A stretch of 40,042 nucleotides of DNA from an uncultured Flavobacteriales bacterium (lineage in GTDB: Bacteria > Bacteroidota > Bacteroidia > Flavobacteriales > BACL11). The stretch spans positions 1 to 40,042 of the forward strand of contig CAJQIZ010000013.1 of assembly GCA_905478555.1 (NCBI GenBank). Reading direction: 5' to 3'. This document shows, one piece after another, positions 9,301-17,776 of this stretch. The translations under genes were made by a program, and so were the position numbers. The notes under the pieces are model-generated. The model ran no database searches. It was not told where the DNA came from and worked only from the letters and a program-made list of their open reading frames with translations. Numbering within the stretch: position 1 is the first letter of the stretch; the number at the start of each line of letters is the position of its first letter.

Positions 9301-10817
9301 TGTTAGAAATATATAAGATTGGAGAGAGTTTTCTTTCTTTATCAGAAATATCCAGAATAATATCGGAAGGTTTAAAGATAGAATTATCTTCAAAATCAGA
9401 AAAAAAAGTAATTGAATGTAGAAATTATTTAGATGAGAAGATGAAGATTTCTGATGATCCTATTTATGGTATAAATACGGGTTTCGGATCTTTATGTAAT
9501 CATAAAATATCGGACGATGATTTAGGGAAATTACAAAAGAATTTAGTTATTTCTCATTCTTGCGGTACGGGTGATGAAGTGCCTCATACGGTAGTGAAAA
9601 TTATGTTGCTTTTAAAAATTCAATCTCTTTCTTATGGTCATTCTGCTGTTCAATTGATTACTATAAGCAGATTGATAGAAATGTTTAACAAAAACATATT
9701 ACCTGTTATTTATCAGCAAGGTTCCTTGGGTGCTTCTGGTGATTTAGCTCCACTTGCGCACATGTCCTTAGTTTTATTAGGAATGGGTAAAGTAGATGTT
9801 TTAAATAATGAAAATGGTTTCGATAGAAAAAATACTTCTGATGTAATGTGTGAAATGGGATGGAAAGATATTCAGTTAAAATCTAAAGAAGGATTGGCAC
9901 TTTTAAATGGCACTCAATTTATGGTAGCTTATGGGGTCTGGTCGTTATTAAAATCTCAAAAACTATCTTATTTATCAGATTTGATAGGAACTATTTCGTT
10001 AGAAGCTTTTGATGGTAGAAATGAGTGTTTTGATGAATTGATACATTTAGTTCGTCCTCATAAAGGTCAGATATCAACTGCTGAAAATATTAGAGGTTTA
10101 TTAGAAGGTTCTGAAATTCAGAAACAAGAAAAAGAACATGTTCAAGACCCTTATTCTTTTAGATGTATGCCACAAGTTCATGGTGCTACAAAAGATGTGA
10201 TTTCTCATGTGAAATCTGTTTTCACAACCGAAATGAATTCTGTTACCGATAATCCAACTGTTTTTCCAAAAGAGGATAAAATAATTTCTGGTGGTAATTT
10301 TCATGGTCAGCCTCTAGCTATGTCTATGGATTATTTAGCGCTTGCTATTTCTGAATTATCAAGTATATCCGAAAGAAGAACTTATCAACTTATTTCTGGT
10401 TTAAGAGGTTTGCCAGCATTTTTAGTAGCTGACCCAGGATTAAATTCTGGAATGATGATTCCTCAATATACAGCTGCAAGTATCGTGAGTCAGAATAAAC
10501 AGCTGTGTATGCCTGCTTCTTCAGATTCTATTGTTTCTTCCAACGGACAAGAAGACCATGTAAGTATGGGGGCGAATGCTGCTACAAAACTATACAAAGT
10601 AATAGAAAATGTAGAAAGAGTATTAGCTATTGAATTGATGAATGCCGTACAAGCAATTGCCTTTAGAAAGAATACTTCCTCTGTTTTTATTGAGAATTTT
10701 ATTGATACATACAGAAGTGAAGTTTCATTTTTAGATGAGGATAGATTGCTTCATACTGATATTCAAAAATCGATATCCTTTTTACAGTCCTTAGAAATTG
10801 ATGAAGAGTTATTGTAA
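9300..10817 (+). CDS. hutH: Histidine ammonia-lyase
   Basis: Converts L-histidine to urocanate and ammonia, the first step of histidine degradation; 505 residues, the usual length for bacterial HAL. The prosthetic MIO group forms from A145-S146-G147 in GSLGASGDLAPL. YGINTGFGSL is at about residue 56. The selectivity pair S85-H86 (LVISHS) is the histidine type, against HL in tyrosine and FL in phenylalanine lyases. The frame is open 12 codons upstream, but I chose the ATG overlapping the hisS stop (TAATG). No hutU, hutI or other hut genes are nearby, which is unusual for a catabolic role. The 3' end overlaps the convergent SPOR gene by 9 bases. Confidence 0.94.
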   Translation: MLEIYKIGESFLSLSEISRIISEGLKIELSSKSEKKVIECRNYLDEKMKISDDPIYGINTGFGSLCNHKISDDDLGKLQKNLVISHSCGTGDEVPHTVVKIMLLLKIQSLSYGHSAVQLITISRLIEMFNKNILPVIYQQGSLGASGDLAPLAHMSLVLLGMGKVDVLNNENGFDRKNTSDVMCEMGWKDIQLKSKEGLALLNGTQFMVAYGVWSLLKSQKLSYLSDLIGTISLEAFDGRNECFDELIHLVRPHKGQISTAENIRGLLEGSEIQKQEKEHVQDPYSFRCMPQVHGATKDVISHVKSVFTTEMNSVTDNPTVFPKEDKIISGGNFHGQPLAMSMDYLALAISELSSISERRTYQLISGLRGLPAFLVADPGLNSGMMIPQYTAASIVSQNKQLCMPASSDSIVSSNGQEDHVSMGANAATKLYKVIENVERVLAIELMNAVQAIAFRKNTSSVFIENFIDTYRSEVSFLDEDRLLHTDIQKSISFLQSLEIDEELL

Positions 10818-11402
10818 TTCAATAACTTTTCCAGATTCTTTAATAGAAATAGTAGAGTTTAGATATTGATTTGCTTCCTCTAACTTGTTAAAAGGTCCAA
10901 TATAAGTTTGGAAAATCTCTTCTTCTGAATCAGAAACACCAGAAAGTTGAAATACATCACATTTATATCCTTCACTTATATAGTGCTGAACTTCAGCATT
11001 AGCTATAGTAACATCCTCAAAAGAATTAAGAATAATTAGATAATTTCCAATAAATTCTGATTTATGATATGTTATTTTCTTTGTTTTATCTGTTGTTACT
11101 TCTTTAGTTTCAGATGAAAATAATTTATCAAAATTAATAGAATTATAGGCTGAAAATCCTCCGTAACCTAACAAAGCAATTATAAAAAATATAATAAAAT
11201 ATTTTAAACTATTAGTTTTTTCTTTTGGTTCTTTTTTTGAAGGTTTTATATTAGATTTTTCCACTAAATCTTCCTTAAAAACAGGAGCTACTGGTTTGTT
11301 TTTTTCTGTAATTGATTGTTGTTCTTTCTCTTTTTTATGTTGAATAGTGGCTAATCTTTCTTGTAAGATTTTTAGCTTTTCTTCATTAGTTTTTTCACTC
11401 AT
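10809..11402 (-). CDS. SPOR domain-containing membrane protein
   Basis: A 197-residue bitopic protein. A charged, lysine/glutamate-rich cytoplasmic N-terminus (1-66) is followed by one transmembrane helix (about 67-85), a linker, and a C-terminal SPOR domain (about 118-195). The SPOR domain is recognisable from NYLIILNSF..., a central GYKCDVF strand and the TYIGPFNKLEEANQYL repeat. SPOR domains bind denuded septal peptidoglycan, so a role in division or wall maintenance is likely. The upstream gene on the same strand is ddl, another cell-wall gene, 30 bases away, so they probably form an operon. The two C-termini of this gene and hutH overlap on opposite strands, and no hairpin terminator is visible there. 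Confidence 0.87.
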   Translation of the reverse strand: MSEKTNEEKLKILQERLATIQHKKEKEQQSITEKNKPVAPVFKEDLVEKSNIKPSKKEPKEKTNSLKYFIIFFIIALLGYGGFSAYNSINFDKLFSSETKEVTTDKTKKITYHKSEFIGNYLIILNSFEDVTIANAEVQHYISEGYKCDVFQLSGVSDSEEEIFQTYIGPFNKLEEANQYLNSTISIKESGKVIELQ

Positions 11403-11432
11403 TTTTTGTTGTAATTAAGTTTGCTAATATAA

Positions 11433-12404
11433 TTATTTATTTAAAGTAGTTTCAATACAATTGTCAAAAAGTTCTGATAAAGTAATTCCAGCCTCTTTTG
11501 CTTGTTTAGGAATGATGCTTTCTTCTGATAATCCTGGAATTGTATTAATTTCAATAATATAGGGAGTTTCGTTCATTACAATAAAATCTATCCTGCAAAT
11601 TCCTCTTAAATCCATTTTCTTGTACACCTCTTCTGTAATGTTCTGTATTTTTTCTGTTAGTTTTTCACTAATTCTGGCAGGTGTAATTTCCTGAGATAAA
11701 CCGTTATATTTAGCTTGATAGTCAAAAAAATCATTTTCGCTTACAATTTCGGTTATTGGAAATGCAGTTATTTTACTATTTTGAATATTGACTCCACAGC
11801 TAAGTTCAGTACCGTCAATAAACTGTTCAATTAATACAATGTTGTCATGTTCCCAAGCGGTATGTATAGCCGATTTAATATCTTCCTGTTTATATACTTT
11901 AGATATTCCGAAACTAGATCCGGCCTGATTTGGCTTTATAAAACAAGGAAGTCCTAGAGTGTTTTTTATAAATTCGGATTGTATGTTTTCTCCCTTTTCT
12001 ATATGTAATGATTGAGCACAGTGGAATCCCATTTTACTAAGTTGTTTATTACATTCTAACTTATTAAATGTAAGTGCAGATACTTCTGAATTGCAACTGC
12101 TGTATGGTAGTTTTAGTTGATCAAAGTAGGGTTGTAAAATACCGTTCTCTGCAGGAGGTCCGTGTAGTGCCATAAAAACATAATCAAAATATTTAATTTC
12201 ATTGTTAATACAAAAACTAAAGTCATTTTTGTTGATTTCAACTTGATTATTATTGCTATTTACTATCCATTTATTGTCTTTTATATGGATAATTGTTCCA
12301 TTGTATTTATCTGAATTTAAATTATTTAGCACCACTTTAGCGCTTTGAATTGATATTTCGTGTTCTGCTGAATCTCCACCTGTAAGTATAGCTATTTCTT
12401 TCAT
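11433..12404 (-). CDS. ddl: D-alanine--D-alanine ligase
   Basis: ATP-grasp enzyme making D-Ala-D-Ala for peptidoglycan; 323 residues. Visible motifs are the N-terminal GGDSAEHEISI, the HGPPAENG loop (normally HGxxGE(N/D)G), PCFIKPNQAGSSFGI for ATP binding, and RIDFIVMN...YIIEINTIPGLSEES carrying the metal and substrate residues. The loop has alanine where most homologues have glycine, which may be a lineage variant. It is divergent from the PASTA protein gene with a -7 box facing each way. ddl, PASTA and rluD genes are, as I recall, commonly clustered in Bacteroidota, and this order is preserved here with insertions. Confidence 0.96.
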   Translation of the reverse strand: MKEIAILTGGDSAEHEISIQSAKVVLNNLNSDKYNGTIIHIKDNKWIVNSNNNQVEINKNDFSFCINNEIKYFDYVFMALHGPPAENGILQPYFDQLKLPYSSCNSEVSALTFNKLECNKQLSKMGFHCAQSLHIEKGENIQSEFIKNTLGLPCFIKPNQAGSSFGISKVYKQEDIKSAIHTAWEHDNIVLIEQFIDGTELSCGVNIQNSKITAFPITEIVSENDFFDYQAKYNGLSQEITPARISEKLTEKIQNITEEVYKKMDLRGICRIDFIVMNETPYIIEINTIPGLSEESIIPKQAKEAGITLSELFDNCIETTLNK

Positions 12405-12420
12405 CTCTTAATAATAAGCA

Positions 12421-12428
12421 CAAATCTA
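12421..12428 (-). promoter_or_regulatory. -7 promoter box (TAGATTTG on minus) for ddl
   Basis: An exact TAnnTTTG match read on the minus strand, 16 bases upstream of the ddl ATG. No clear -33 element is visible. It is paired with an outward-facing box for the PASTA gene 34 bases away. Confidence 0.55.
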
Positions 12429-12462
12429 TAAATTATTATACTAATTTACATCTGATATTTTT

Positions 12463-12470
12463 TATATTTG
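12463..12470 (+). promoter_or_regulatory. -7 promoter box (TATATTTG) for the PASTA-rluD operon
   Basis: An exact TAnnTTTG match, 19 bases upstream of the ATG at 12490. No clear -33 TTG is visible at the expected distance. It would drive the five overlapping or closely spaced genes up to the GIY-YIG gene. Confidence 0.55.
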
Positions 12471-12489
12471 TATTTCTTTTAAACAAAGT

Positions 12490-13509
12490 ATGGACGGAAT
12501 GAAAAAATGTAATAATGGTCATTTTTACAGAGAGGATTTAGATAGTTGCCCTTTTTGTGTTACTTCTGAAGATGTAGAAAACATTAGCTCTGATTCAGAA
12601 AATGTTTCTATTTCTAATGAAATTTCTTCTTTAGAAGATAAGAACAGTTTCTTTCAAAAAGTAAAATATTTTTTTAATGATTTAAAATTCAAAATTTCTA
12701 ACATTAGTTTTACAGATGTGAGTTTATTTTCTTTTTTAAAGAATAAAGTATTTTACTTTCACTTTATTTTATCCTCTTTAGTTACTCTATTGTTATTTTA
12801 TTTATTGTTAATATTTTTAGGATTTTATACATTAAATTGTCAAGAGTATGAATTGAGAAATTTTCAATCATTTACTTTAGGGGAGTTAGAAAGTGAAATA
12901 GAACTCAATAATTTAAAATATTTAATATTAGATTCAGTTTACACAGATTCGGTTCCAAAAGGTACTGTTTATACTCAAGAACCCCAACCAGGAACATTTG
13001 TCAAAGAGGGTAGGGAAATATATATCACGATTAACTGTAATTCTAGTCAGAAGTTTAGTGTCCCTGATGTTTATAATAAATCTAAACGAGAAGCTACTAA
13101 TCATTTGAAATCTCATTTTAAATTAGAGTATGCTAAATCTGATAACTATAATTCTAATTCATCTGTTGTTACAAAATTAAAAGTTAATAACACTGAAATT
13201 TTCCCTAATCAACAACTTATTGAAGGTACTACTGTTACTTTGTATTTTGGAAGTGGAAGAAGTTCTTCTTTAATAAGAGTTCCTTTGTTAATAGGTAGTT
13301 CTACTCAATTTGCTTTAGAAGTTATAGAACAAAGTAATCTTAAATTAGGAATGATAATTGCTGAAGGTGAAATTTTGGATACTCTTAATGCAATTGTAGT
13401 GAGCCAAAGACCGCTATCAGAATCTAAATTACAACATGGAGATATGATTGATATAGTTATTCGTCAGTATGCAGATACTATTAATAAGATAGATTCATTA
13501 GTTAAATGA
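12490..13509 (+). CDS. Zinc-ribbon, single-TM, PASTA-repeat protein
   Basis: A 339-residue bitopic protein without a kinase or transpeptidase domain. The N-terminus has a probable zinc ribbon with C7, H11, C20 and C23 (KCNNGHFY...SCPFC). A polar cytoplasmic linker follows, then one transmembrane helix (about 89-113) and three extracytoplasmic PASTA domains (about 123-188, 191-257 and 264-330, each with a PG/KEG-type ending such as PKGTVYTQEPQPGTFVKEG). PASTA domains bind peptidoglycan or muropeptides. Divergent from ddl, it fits a wall-sensing or scaffolding role, but no partner is known. A second ATG three codons in (12499) is possible. Its stop overlaps the next start (ATGA). Confidence 0.85.
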   Translation: MDGMKKCNNGHFYREDLDSCPFCVTSEDVENISSDSENVSISNEISSLEDKNSFFQKVKYFFNDLKFKISNISFTDVSLFSFLKNKVFYFHFILSSLVTLLLFYLLLIFLGFYTLNCQEYELRNFQSFTLGELESEIELNNLKYLILDSVYTDSVPKGTVYTQEPQPGTFVKEGREIYITINCNSSQKFSVPDVYNKSKREATNHLKSHFKLEYAKSDNYNSNSSVVTKLKVNNTEIFPNQQLIEGTTVTLYFGSGRSSSLIRVPLLIGSSTQFALEVIEQSNLKLGMIIAEGEILDTLNAIVVSQRPLSESKLQHGDMIDIVIRQYADTINKIDSLVK

Positions 13510-15335
13510 TGAAGAAATTAATTGTTTTATTTTGTTTTTATTCTGTATCTCTTTCTTCTCAAGAAATGGTTTCAGATTTAATCACTAATTCACAATTACA
13601 TCATGTAAAAGTAAAAAAAAATAATAATAAATCTGTCTTGAGTTTACCTTTCATTGATGATTTTTCATCTAATAATAGGTATCCAGATTCTAATTTGTGG
13701 GTGGATAATTATGTGTTTATAAATAGAGATTATGGTTCTAACCCTATAACAATTGGGGTTGCTACTTTTGATGGATTAAATGAGAATGGTAGAGCTTATA
13801 ATATTGCACTTACTGCAACTGACTCTGAAAATGCAGATACTTTGACTTCACAAAAGATTGATCTTTCTAGTTCTGATTCTGTTTATTTTATGTTTTACTA
13901 TCAACCTCAGGGAAATGGTAATGATCCTCAATTAACAGACTCTCTAATATTAGAATTTGCTTCAGGTTCCGATAATTCAGGGAATACTATATGGAATACT
14001 ATTTGGAAAAAGGAAGGAGGTACTAATTATGATTTCAAGAAGTTTGTTTATGTATTTACAAATCCAGATTATTTAACAGAAAATTTTTATTTTAGATTCC
14101 GGAATTTAGCAACAGTTTCTGGGAACTTTGATCATTGGAATATTGATTATGTAAAGTTAGACAAGTATCTTTCTTCTTCTGACACATCTTTACTAAATGA
14201 TGTTGCTTTTGTAAGGAATACTCCTCAAATATTAAAAAGATATAGAGAGATGCCGTGGGTTCATTTTGTAAATGATGTAAATTTAGAAATGAATGATTCT
14301 TTAGAAATAATACTTAGAAATAATACAAATATTATTCAGTCTATTGATTATAGATATGATGTATTTAAGAATAATAATTTAGTATATCATTATCCTGTTT
14401 TAGGTGGTAATAATTCCACCAGAAATGTAGATGTCCCACCTTTTTCTAATAGTGGTATTTATTCTTTTAATAATCCACCTGTTATGTTGTATAGTCAGAT
14501 TTTTCCAGTTTCATCTTCTGATAGTGCTGAGTTTGTTTTCCGTAATTCAATTAAAACAGAACCATCTGATTATAAAAACAACGATACTGTTTTTCATCTT
14601 CAGAAATTTTATAGTCACTTTTCTTATGATGATGGTAGTGCAGAATCTGCATATGGTATAAATGTGCAAGGAGCTAAATTGGCTTATGAGTTTAAGTTGA
14701 ATAGGCCAGATACATTGAGAATTATTCAGATGAAGTTTGTAGAAATGCAGGAGGATTTAACAAATAATAAGTTTTCTTTAACTATTTGGTTGAATAATAA
14801 TGGAGAACCAGGGCAAGAAGTATATAAAGATACTGTAGAAATTGAATATAAAGATAGAGGTAAATTCACTAATTACTTCCTTAAAAAAGGGGTGGGAATT
14901 GTCGGAACATTTTTTGTGGGTTGGGAACAAATAACCAATGATATTCTTAATTTAGGATTGGATAAAAACTCTATAGCAAATCAATATATGATGTATAATA
15001 TTGGTGGTGGGTGGATTAATTCTCAATTTCCAGGAGCTTGGATGATTCGTCCTGTAGTTAATTATAACGAACCGTTAGTGAATTCTATTACTGATAATCA
15101 GAAATTAGAATGCAAAATATATCCTAATCCATTTTCTGAATTTACATCTATTTATTTTTCGGAAAATAAAGAAAGAAAAATTTCTATTTATGATATCGTA
15201 GGTAGAAATGTAAGAACTATTATTGCTGGGGAAAAGAAAGTAGATATTTATAAAGAAGATTTGAAAAATGGAATGTATTTTATTCAAATTTGTGAAGGAG
15301 AAAAACAAATGATAAAAAAATTAATACTTAATTAA
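13506..15335 (+). CDS. T9SS-secreted protein of unknown function
   Basis: A 609-residue secreted protein. It has a signal peptide (residues 1-19, ending LSSQ) and a beta-rich body with two recognisable segments: a jelly-roll-like stretch at about 50-220 (FIDDFSS..., LTSQKIDLSSSDSVYFMFYYQPQG, HWNIDYVKL) and a middle Ig-like part. The C-terminal type A sorting domain starts near residue 540 with IYPNPF and ends in KLILN. The FDDF/WNID pattern resembles MAM or choice-of-anchor domains. No catalytic motif was seen. It overlaps the PASTA gene by 4 bases and the DNA methylase by 1, so it is in the same operon. Function is unknown. Confidence 0.87.
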   Translation: MMKKLIVLFCFYSVSLSSQEMVSDLITNSQLHHVKVKKNNNKSVLSLPFIDDFSSNNRYPDSNLWVDNYVFINRDYGSNPITIGVATFDGLNENGRAYNIALTATDSENADTLTSQKIDLSSSDSVYFMFYYQPQGNGNDPQLTDSLILEFASGSDNSGNTIWNTIWKKEGGTNYDFKKFVYVFTNPDYLTENFYFRFRNLATVSGNFDHWNIDYVKLDKYLSSSDTSLLNDVAFVRNTPQILKRYREMPWVHFVNDVNLEMNDSLEIILRNNTNIIQSIDYRYDVFKNNNLVYHYPVLGGNNSTRNVDVPPFSNSGIYSFNNPPVMLYSQIFPVSSSDSAEFVFRNSIKTEPSDYKNNDTVFHLQKFYSHFSYDDGSAESAYGINVQGAKLAYEFKLNRPDTLRIIQMKFVEMQEDLTNNKFSLTIWLNNNGEPGQEVYKDTVEIEYKDRGKFTNYFLKKGVGIVGTFFVGWEQITNDILNLGLDKNSIANQYMMYNIGGGWINSQFPGAWMIRPVVNYNEPLVNSITDNQKLECKIYPNPFSEFTSIYFSENKERKISIYDIVGRNVRTIIAGEKKVDIYKEDLKNGMYFIQICEGEKQMIKKLILN

Positions 15336-16156
15336 TGATAAGTTATATAGGAGGGAAGAGTAGAATGAGTAAGTGGATATGTGAGTATATTCCGGAGGAT
15401 ATTGAAACTTATATAGAGGTTTTTGGTGGTGCTTTTTGGGTGTATGTAAATGGTGATATTCACCAAAAACCAAAATTAAAAGAAGTTATTTATAATGATT
15501 TTAATAGATATATGGTAAATTTTTTTGAGTGTTGTCGAACTCCAGAGGAATTTCATCAATTTATGATAGATTTAAAAGCTCAAAATGAAAAATTATTTTA
15601 CAAATTTCAAAAAGAAATTTTTAATAACAAAGATATCGAAAGTATAGAATTAGGTGATTTTGAATTTGGACAGAAATATTCTTATATTATGACGCAAGTT
15701 TTTTCAGGATTAAATGCAGAAAAAGCAAAGTTTATTGATTTAAAAGGTAAATATAAGTCAAAATTTGATTCCTTCAGAGATAAGTTAGTTAAACCAAAGT
15801 TTATTGAGAAACTACATAAAATAACTAAATGCGAAAACCTAAGTTATGAGCAAGTCATTGAAAAATACGATAGTCCGAAAACTTATTTTTATGTAGATCC
15901 TCCTTATTGGAAAACAGAAAATTATTATTCTTTACATGATTTTGATGTAGAAGATCATAAAAATTTATGTACTCAGTTATCCAATATTAAAGGTAGATTT
16001 TCTTTGTCTTATTATGAGTTTGATCTTTTAAGTGAGTGGTTACCTAAAGATAAATTTGTTTGGGAAAGTAGAGAATTTGTAAAAGCAGCTTCTGCATCAA
16101 AAGGCAGGAAACAAAATAAAGGTACAGAAATTTTAGTTATGAATTATAACGTATAA
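15335..16156 (+). CDS. D12-class DNA adenine N6-methyltransferase
   Basis: A 273-residue SAM-dependent methyltransferase that methylates adenine in DNA. The N-terminal SAM-binding part is ISYIGGKSRMSKWICEYIP followed by YIEVFGGAFWVY (motif I, about 26-37). The catalytic motif IV DPPY lies at residues 188-191 (YFYVDPPYW). Order and size fit the D12/Dam class. The variant VFGGAFW resembles phage and orphan Dam enzymes more than E. coli Dam. The target site cannot be read. It overlaps by 1 base with both the upstream T9SS gene and rluD, so it is in the operon. A GIY-YIG nuclease gene lies just after rluD, so a split restriction-modification pair is possible. Confidence 0.9.
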   Translation: MISYIGGKSRMSKWICEYIPEDIETYIEVFGGAFWVYVNGDIHQKPKLKEVIYNDFNRYMVNFFECCRTPEEFHQFMIDLKAQNEKLFYKFQKEIFNNKDIESIELGDFEFGQKYSYIMTQVFSGLNAEKAKFIDLKGKYKSKFDSFRDKLVKPKFIEKLHKITKCENLSYEQVIEKYDSPKTYFYVDPPYWKTENYYSLHDFDVEDHKNLCTQLSNIKGRFSLSYYEFDLLSEWLPKDKFVWESREFVKAASASKGRKQNKGTEILVMNYNV

Positions 16157-17163
16157 TGGAAGAAGATAAAGAGCTATTTGAGCATTACAAATTTGATGCA
16201 GATAAAGGACAAGAACCTTTAAGAGTAGATAAATTTCTAATAAATTTTATTGAAAATGCAAGTAGAAGTAAAATTCAACAATCTGCAAAAGATGGATATA
16301 TTCATGTGAATGGATCTCCTGTAAAATCAAATTACAAGGTAAAAGGAGGAGATGTAGTAACGGTAGAATATAAGAACCCTCCAAGAGATCACGAACTTGT
16401 TCCTCAGGATATTCCTGTAAATATAATGTATGAAGATGATGATATTCTGATTGTAAATAAAGATGCGGGAATGGTGGTACATCCAGGTTTTGGTAATTGG
16501 GAAGGAACCTTGGTAAACGCATTAGCATTTCATTTTAAGAATTTACCCAATATGGGAGATGATACTCGTCCAGGATTAGTACATAGAATTGACAAAAATA
16601 CTTCAGGTATTTTAATAATTGCTAAGAATGAAAAATCCATGACTATAATGGGGAGTAAATTTGCAAATAGAGATTTGAATAGAAGGTATTTAGCATTGGT
16701 TTGGGGAAATGTAATAGAAGAAGAGGGAACGATTACTGGAAATATTGGTAGAAGTTTAAAAAATAGAAAAGTAATGGATGTATTCCCTGATGGAGAATTT
16801 GGAAAACATGCCGTAACTCATTGGAAAGTAGTAGAACGATTTGGTTATACTACTTTGGTAGAATGTAAATTAGAAACTGGAAGAACTCATCAGATTAGAG
16901 CGCACTTTAAGTTTATGGGACATCCTCTTTTTAATGATGAGGAATATGGTGGAGATAGAATTTTAAAGGGAACTACTTTTACAAAATACAAACAATTTGT
17001 TCAAAATTGTTTTAAACTATGTCCGAGACAAGCTCTGCATGCAAAATCGTTAGAATTTAATCATCCTACTACTAATCAGGAAATGAAGTTTGATTCGGAA
17101 TTACCAGAAGATTTCTCTTTGCTTTTAGAGAAGTGGAGAGGGTATGCGACTCATCAAAAATAA
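16156..17163 (+). CDS. rluD: RluD-type 23S rRNA pseudouridine synthase
   Basis: Isomerises uridines in 23S rRNA (helix 69 in the RluD group); cytoplasmic, 335 residues. An N-terminal S4 RNA-binding domain (about 22-75: RVDKFLINF...SKIQQSAKDGYIHVNG) precedes the RluA-family catalytic domain. The catalytic motif reads HRIDKNTSG with Asp146 (usually HRLDKDTSG). ECKLETGRTHQIRAHF and LHAKSLEF are also present. A subfamily assignment to RluD rests on the S4 domain and overall length. The start ATG overlaps the methylase stop (TAATG). A 16-base gap follows before the GIY-YIG gene. Confidence 0.94.
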   Translation: MEEDKELFEHYKFDADKGQEPLRVDKFLINFIENASRSKIQQSAKDGYIHVNGSPVKSNYKVKGGDVVTVEYKNPPRDHELVPQDIPVNIMYEDDDILIVNKDAGMVVHPGFGNWEGTLVNALAFHFKNLPNMGDDTRPGLVHRIDKNTSGILIIAKNEKSMTIMGSKFANRDLNRRYLALVWGNVIEEEGTITGNIGRSLKNRKVMDVFPDGEFGKHAVTHWKVVERFGYTTLVECKLETGRTHQIRAHFKFMGHPLFNDEEYGGDRILKGTTFTKYKQFVQNCFKLCPRQALHAKSLEFNHPTTNQEMKFDSELPEDFSLLLEKWRGYATHQK

Positions 17164-17179
17164 ATACTAAAATAAAAAT

Positions 17180-17776
17180 ATGGAAGGGTATATTTATATA
17201 GGTGAACATTATGATGTTCTTGAGAGAAAAGTAGGAATATCTGATAAAAAAATAGGACAATCTATAGACCCTGTTTCTAGGGAAAACAGTTTAAATAGAA
17301 CTAAATCCCCAGTTGGATACAGAATATTAGAAGTGTTTTTTGTAGACAATATGGATAAGGTAGAGAATTTATTGCATGCAATATTAAATAGTAGAAACAC
17401 AGAAGGAGAATGGTTTAGGGATGATGAAGATACATTAGTATCAGAATTTGTAAAATTTATGTCTATTTATGACGCTACAAGATGTGATATTGAAGAGTTA
17501 AAACCGACAGCTTTAGAAACAGATGATAGATTAAAGTCTATTGGTGAAAAATATGGAACTCCATTAAGTCTAATTAGACCATATAAAGGATTGGATTATG
17601 AAGTTATTCTTACTTCAAGTTTCTTTTTAAAACTTGTTATTACGGGAGAAGAATTTAACACTCCTAATAAATTGTATAATAATGGTATTGTTAAACATAG
17701 TAAAGGTGTTAGAGGAAATAGTGGAACTAATTATTTGTCTCAATTTAGACTAAATGGAAAATTTCTTATTGATTAA
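17180..17776 (+). CDS. GIY-YIG nuclease-family protein (T5orf172/MUG113 type)
   Basis: A 198-residue protein. The N-terminal half (about 3-95) shows the GIY-YIG layout of the T5orf172/MUG113 group: GYIYIG (Y4, Y6), KIGQS (24-28), R34, catalytic-type E62 in VENLLH, and EWF (77-79). A metal-dependent DNA endonuclease is the expected activity. The C-terminal half (about 105-198) is basic and beta-rich (SSFFLKLVITGEEF...LYNNGIVKHSKG) and unrecognised; it may be a DNA- or modification-recognising part. It sits 16 bases after rluD and two genes after a DNA adenine methylase. The 3' end overlaps the convergent DUF1801 gene by 11 bases. Confidence 0.82.
   Translation: MEGYIYIGEHYDVLERKVGISDKKIGQSIDPVSRENSLNRTKSPVGYRILEVFFVDNMDKVENLLHAILNSRNTEGEWFRDDEDTLVSEFVKFMSIYDATRCDIEELKPTALETDDRLKSIGEKYGTPLSLIRPYKGLDYEVILTSSFFLKLVITGEEFNTPNKLYNNGIVKHSKGVRGNSGTNYLSQFRLNGKFLID

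Noticed and set aside
13506-16156. Insertion scar around the T9SS/DNA methylase pair between the PASTA gene and rluD, like that near rocD
   Set aside because: The genes overlap by 1-4 bases on both sides and I found no duplicated flanking sequence.
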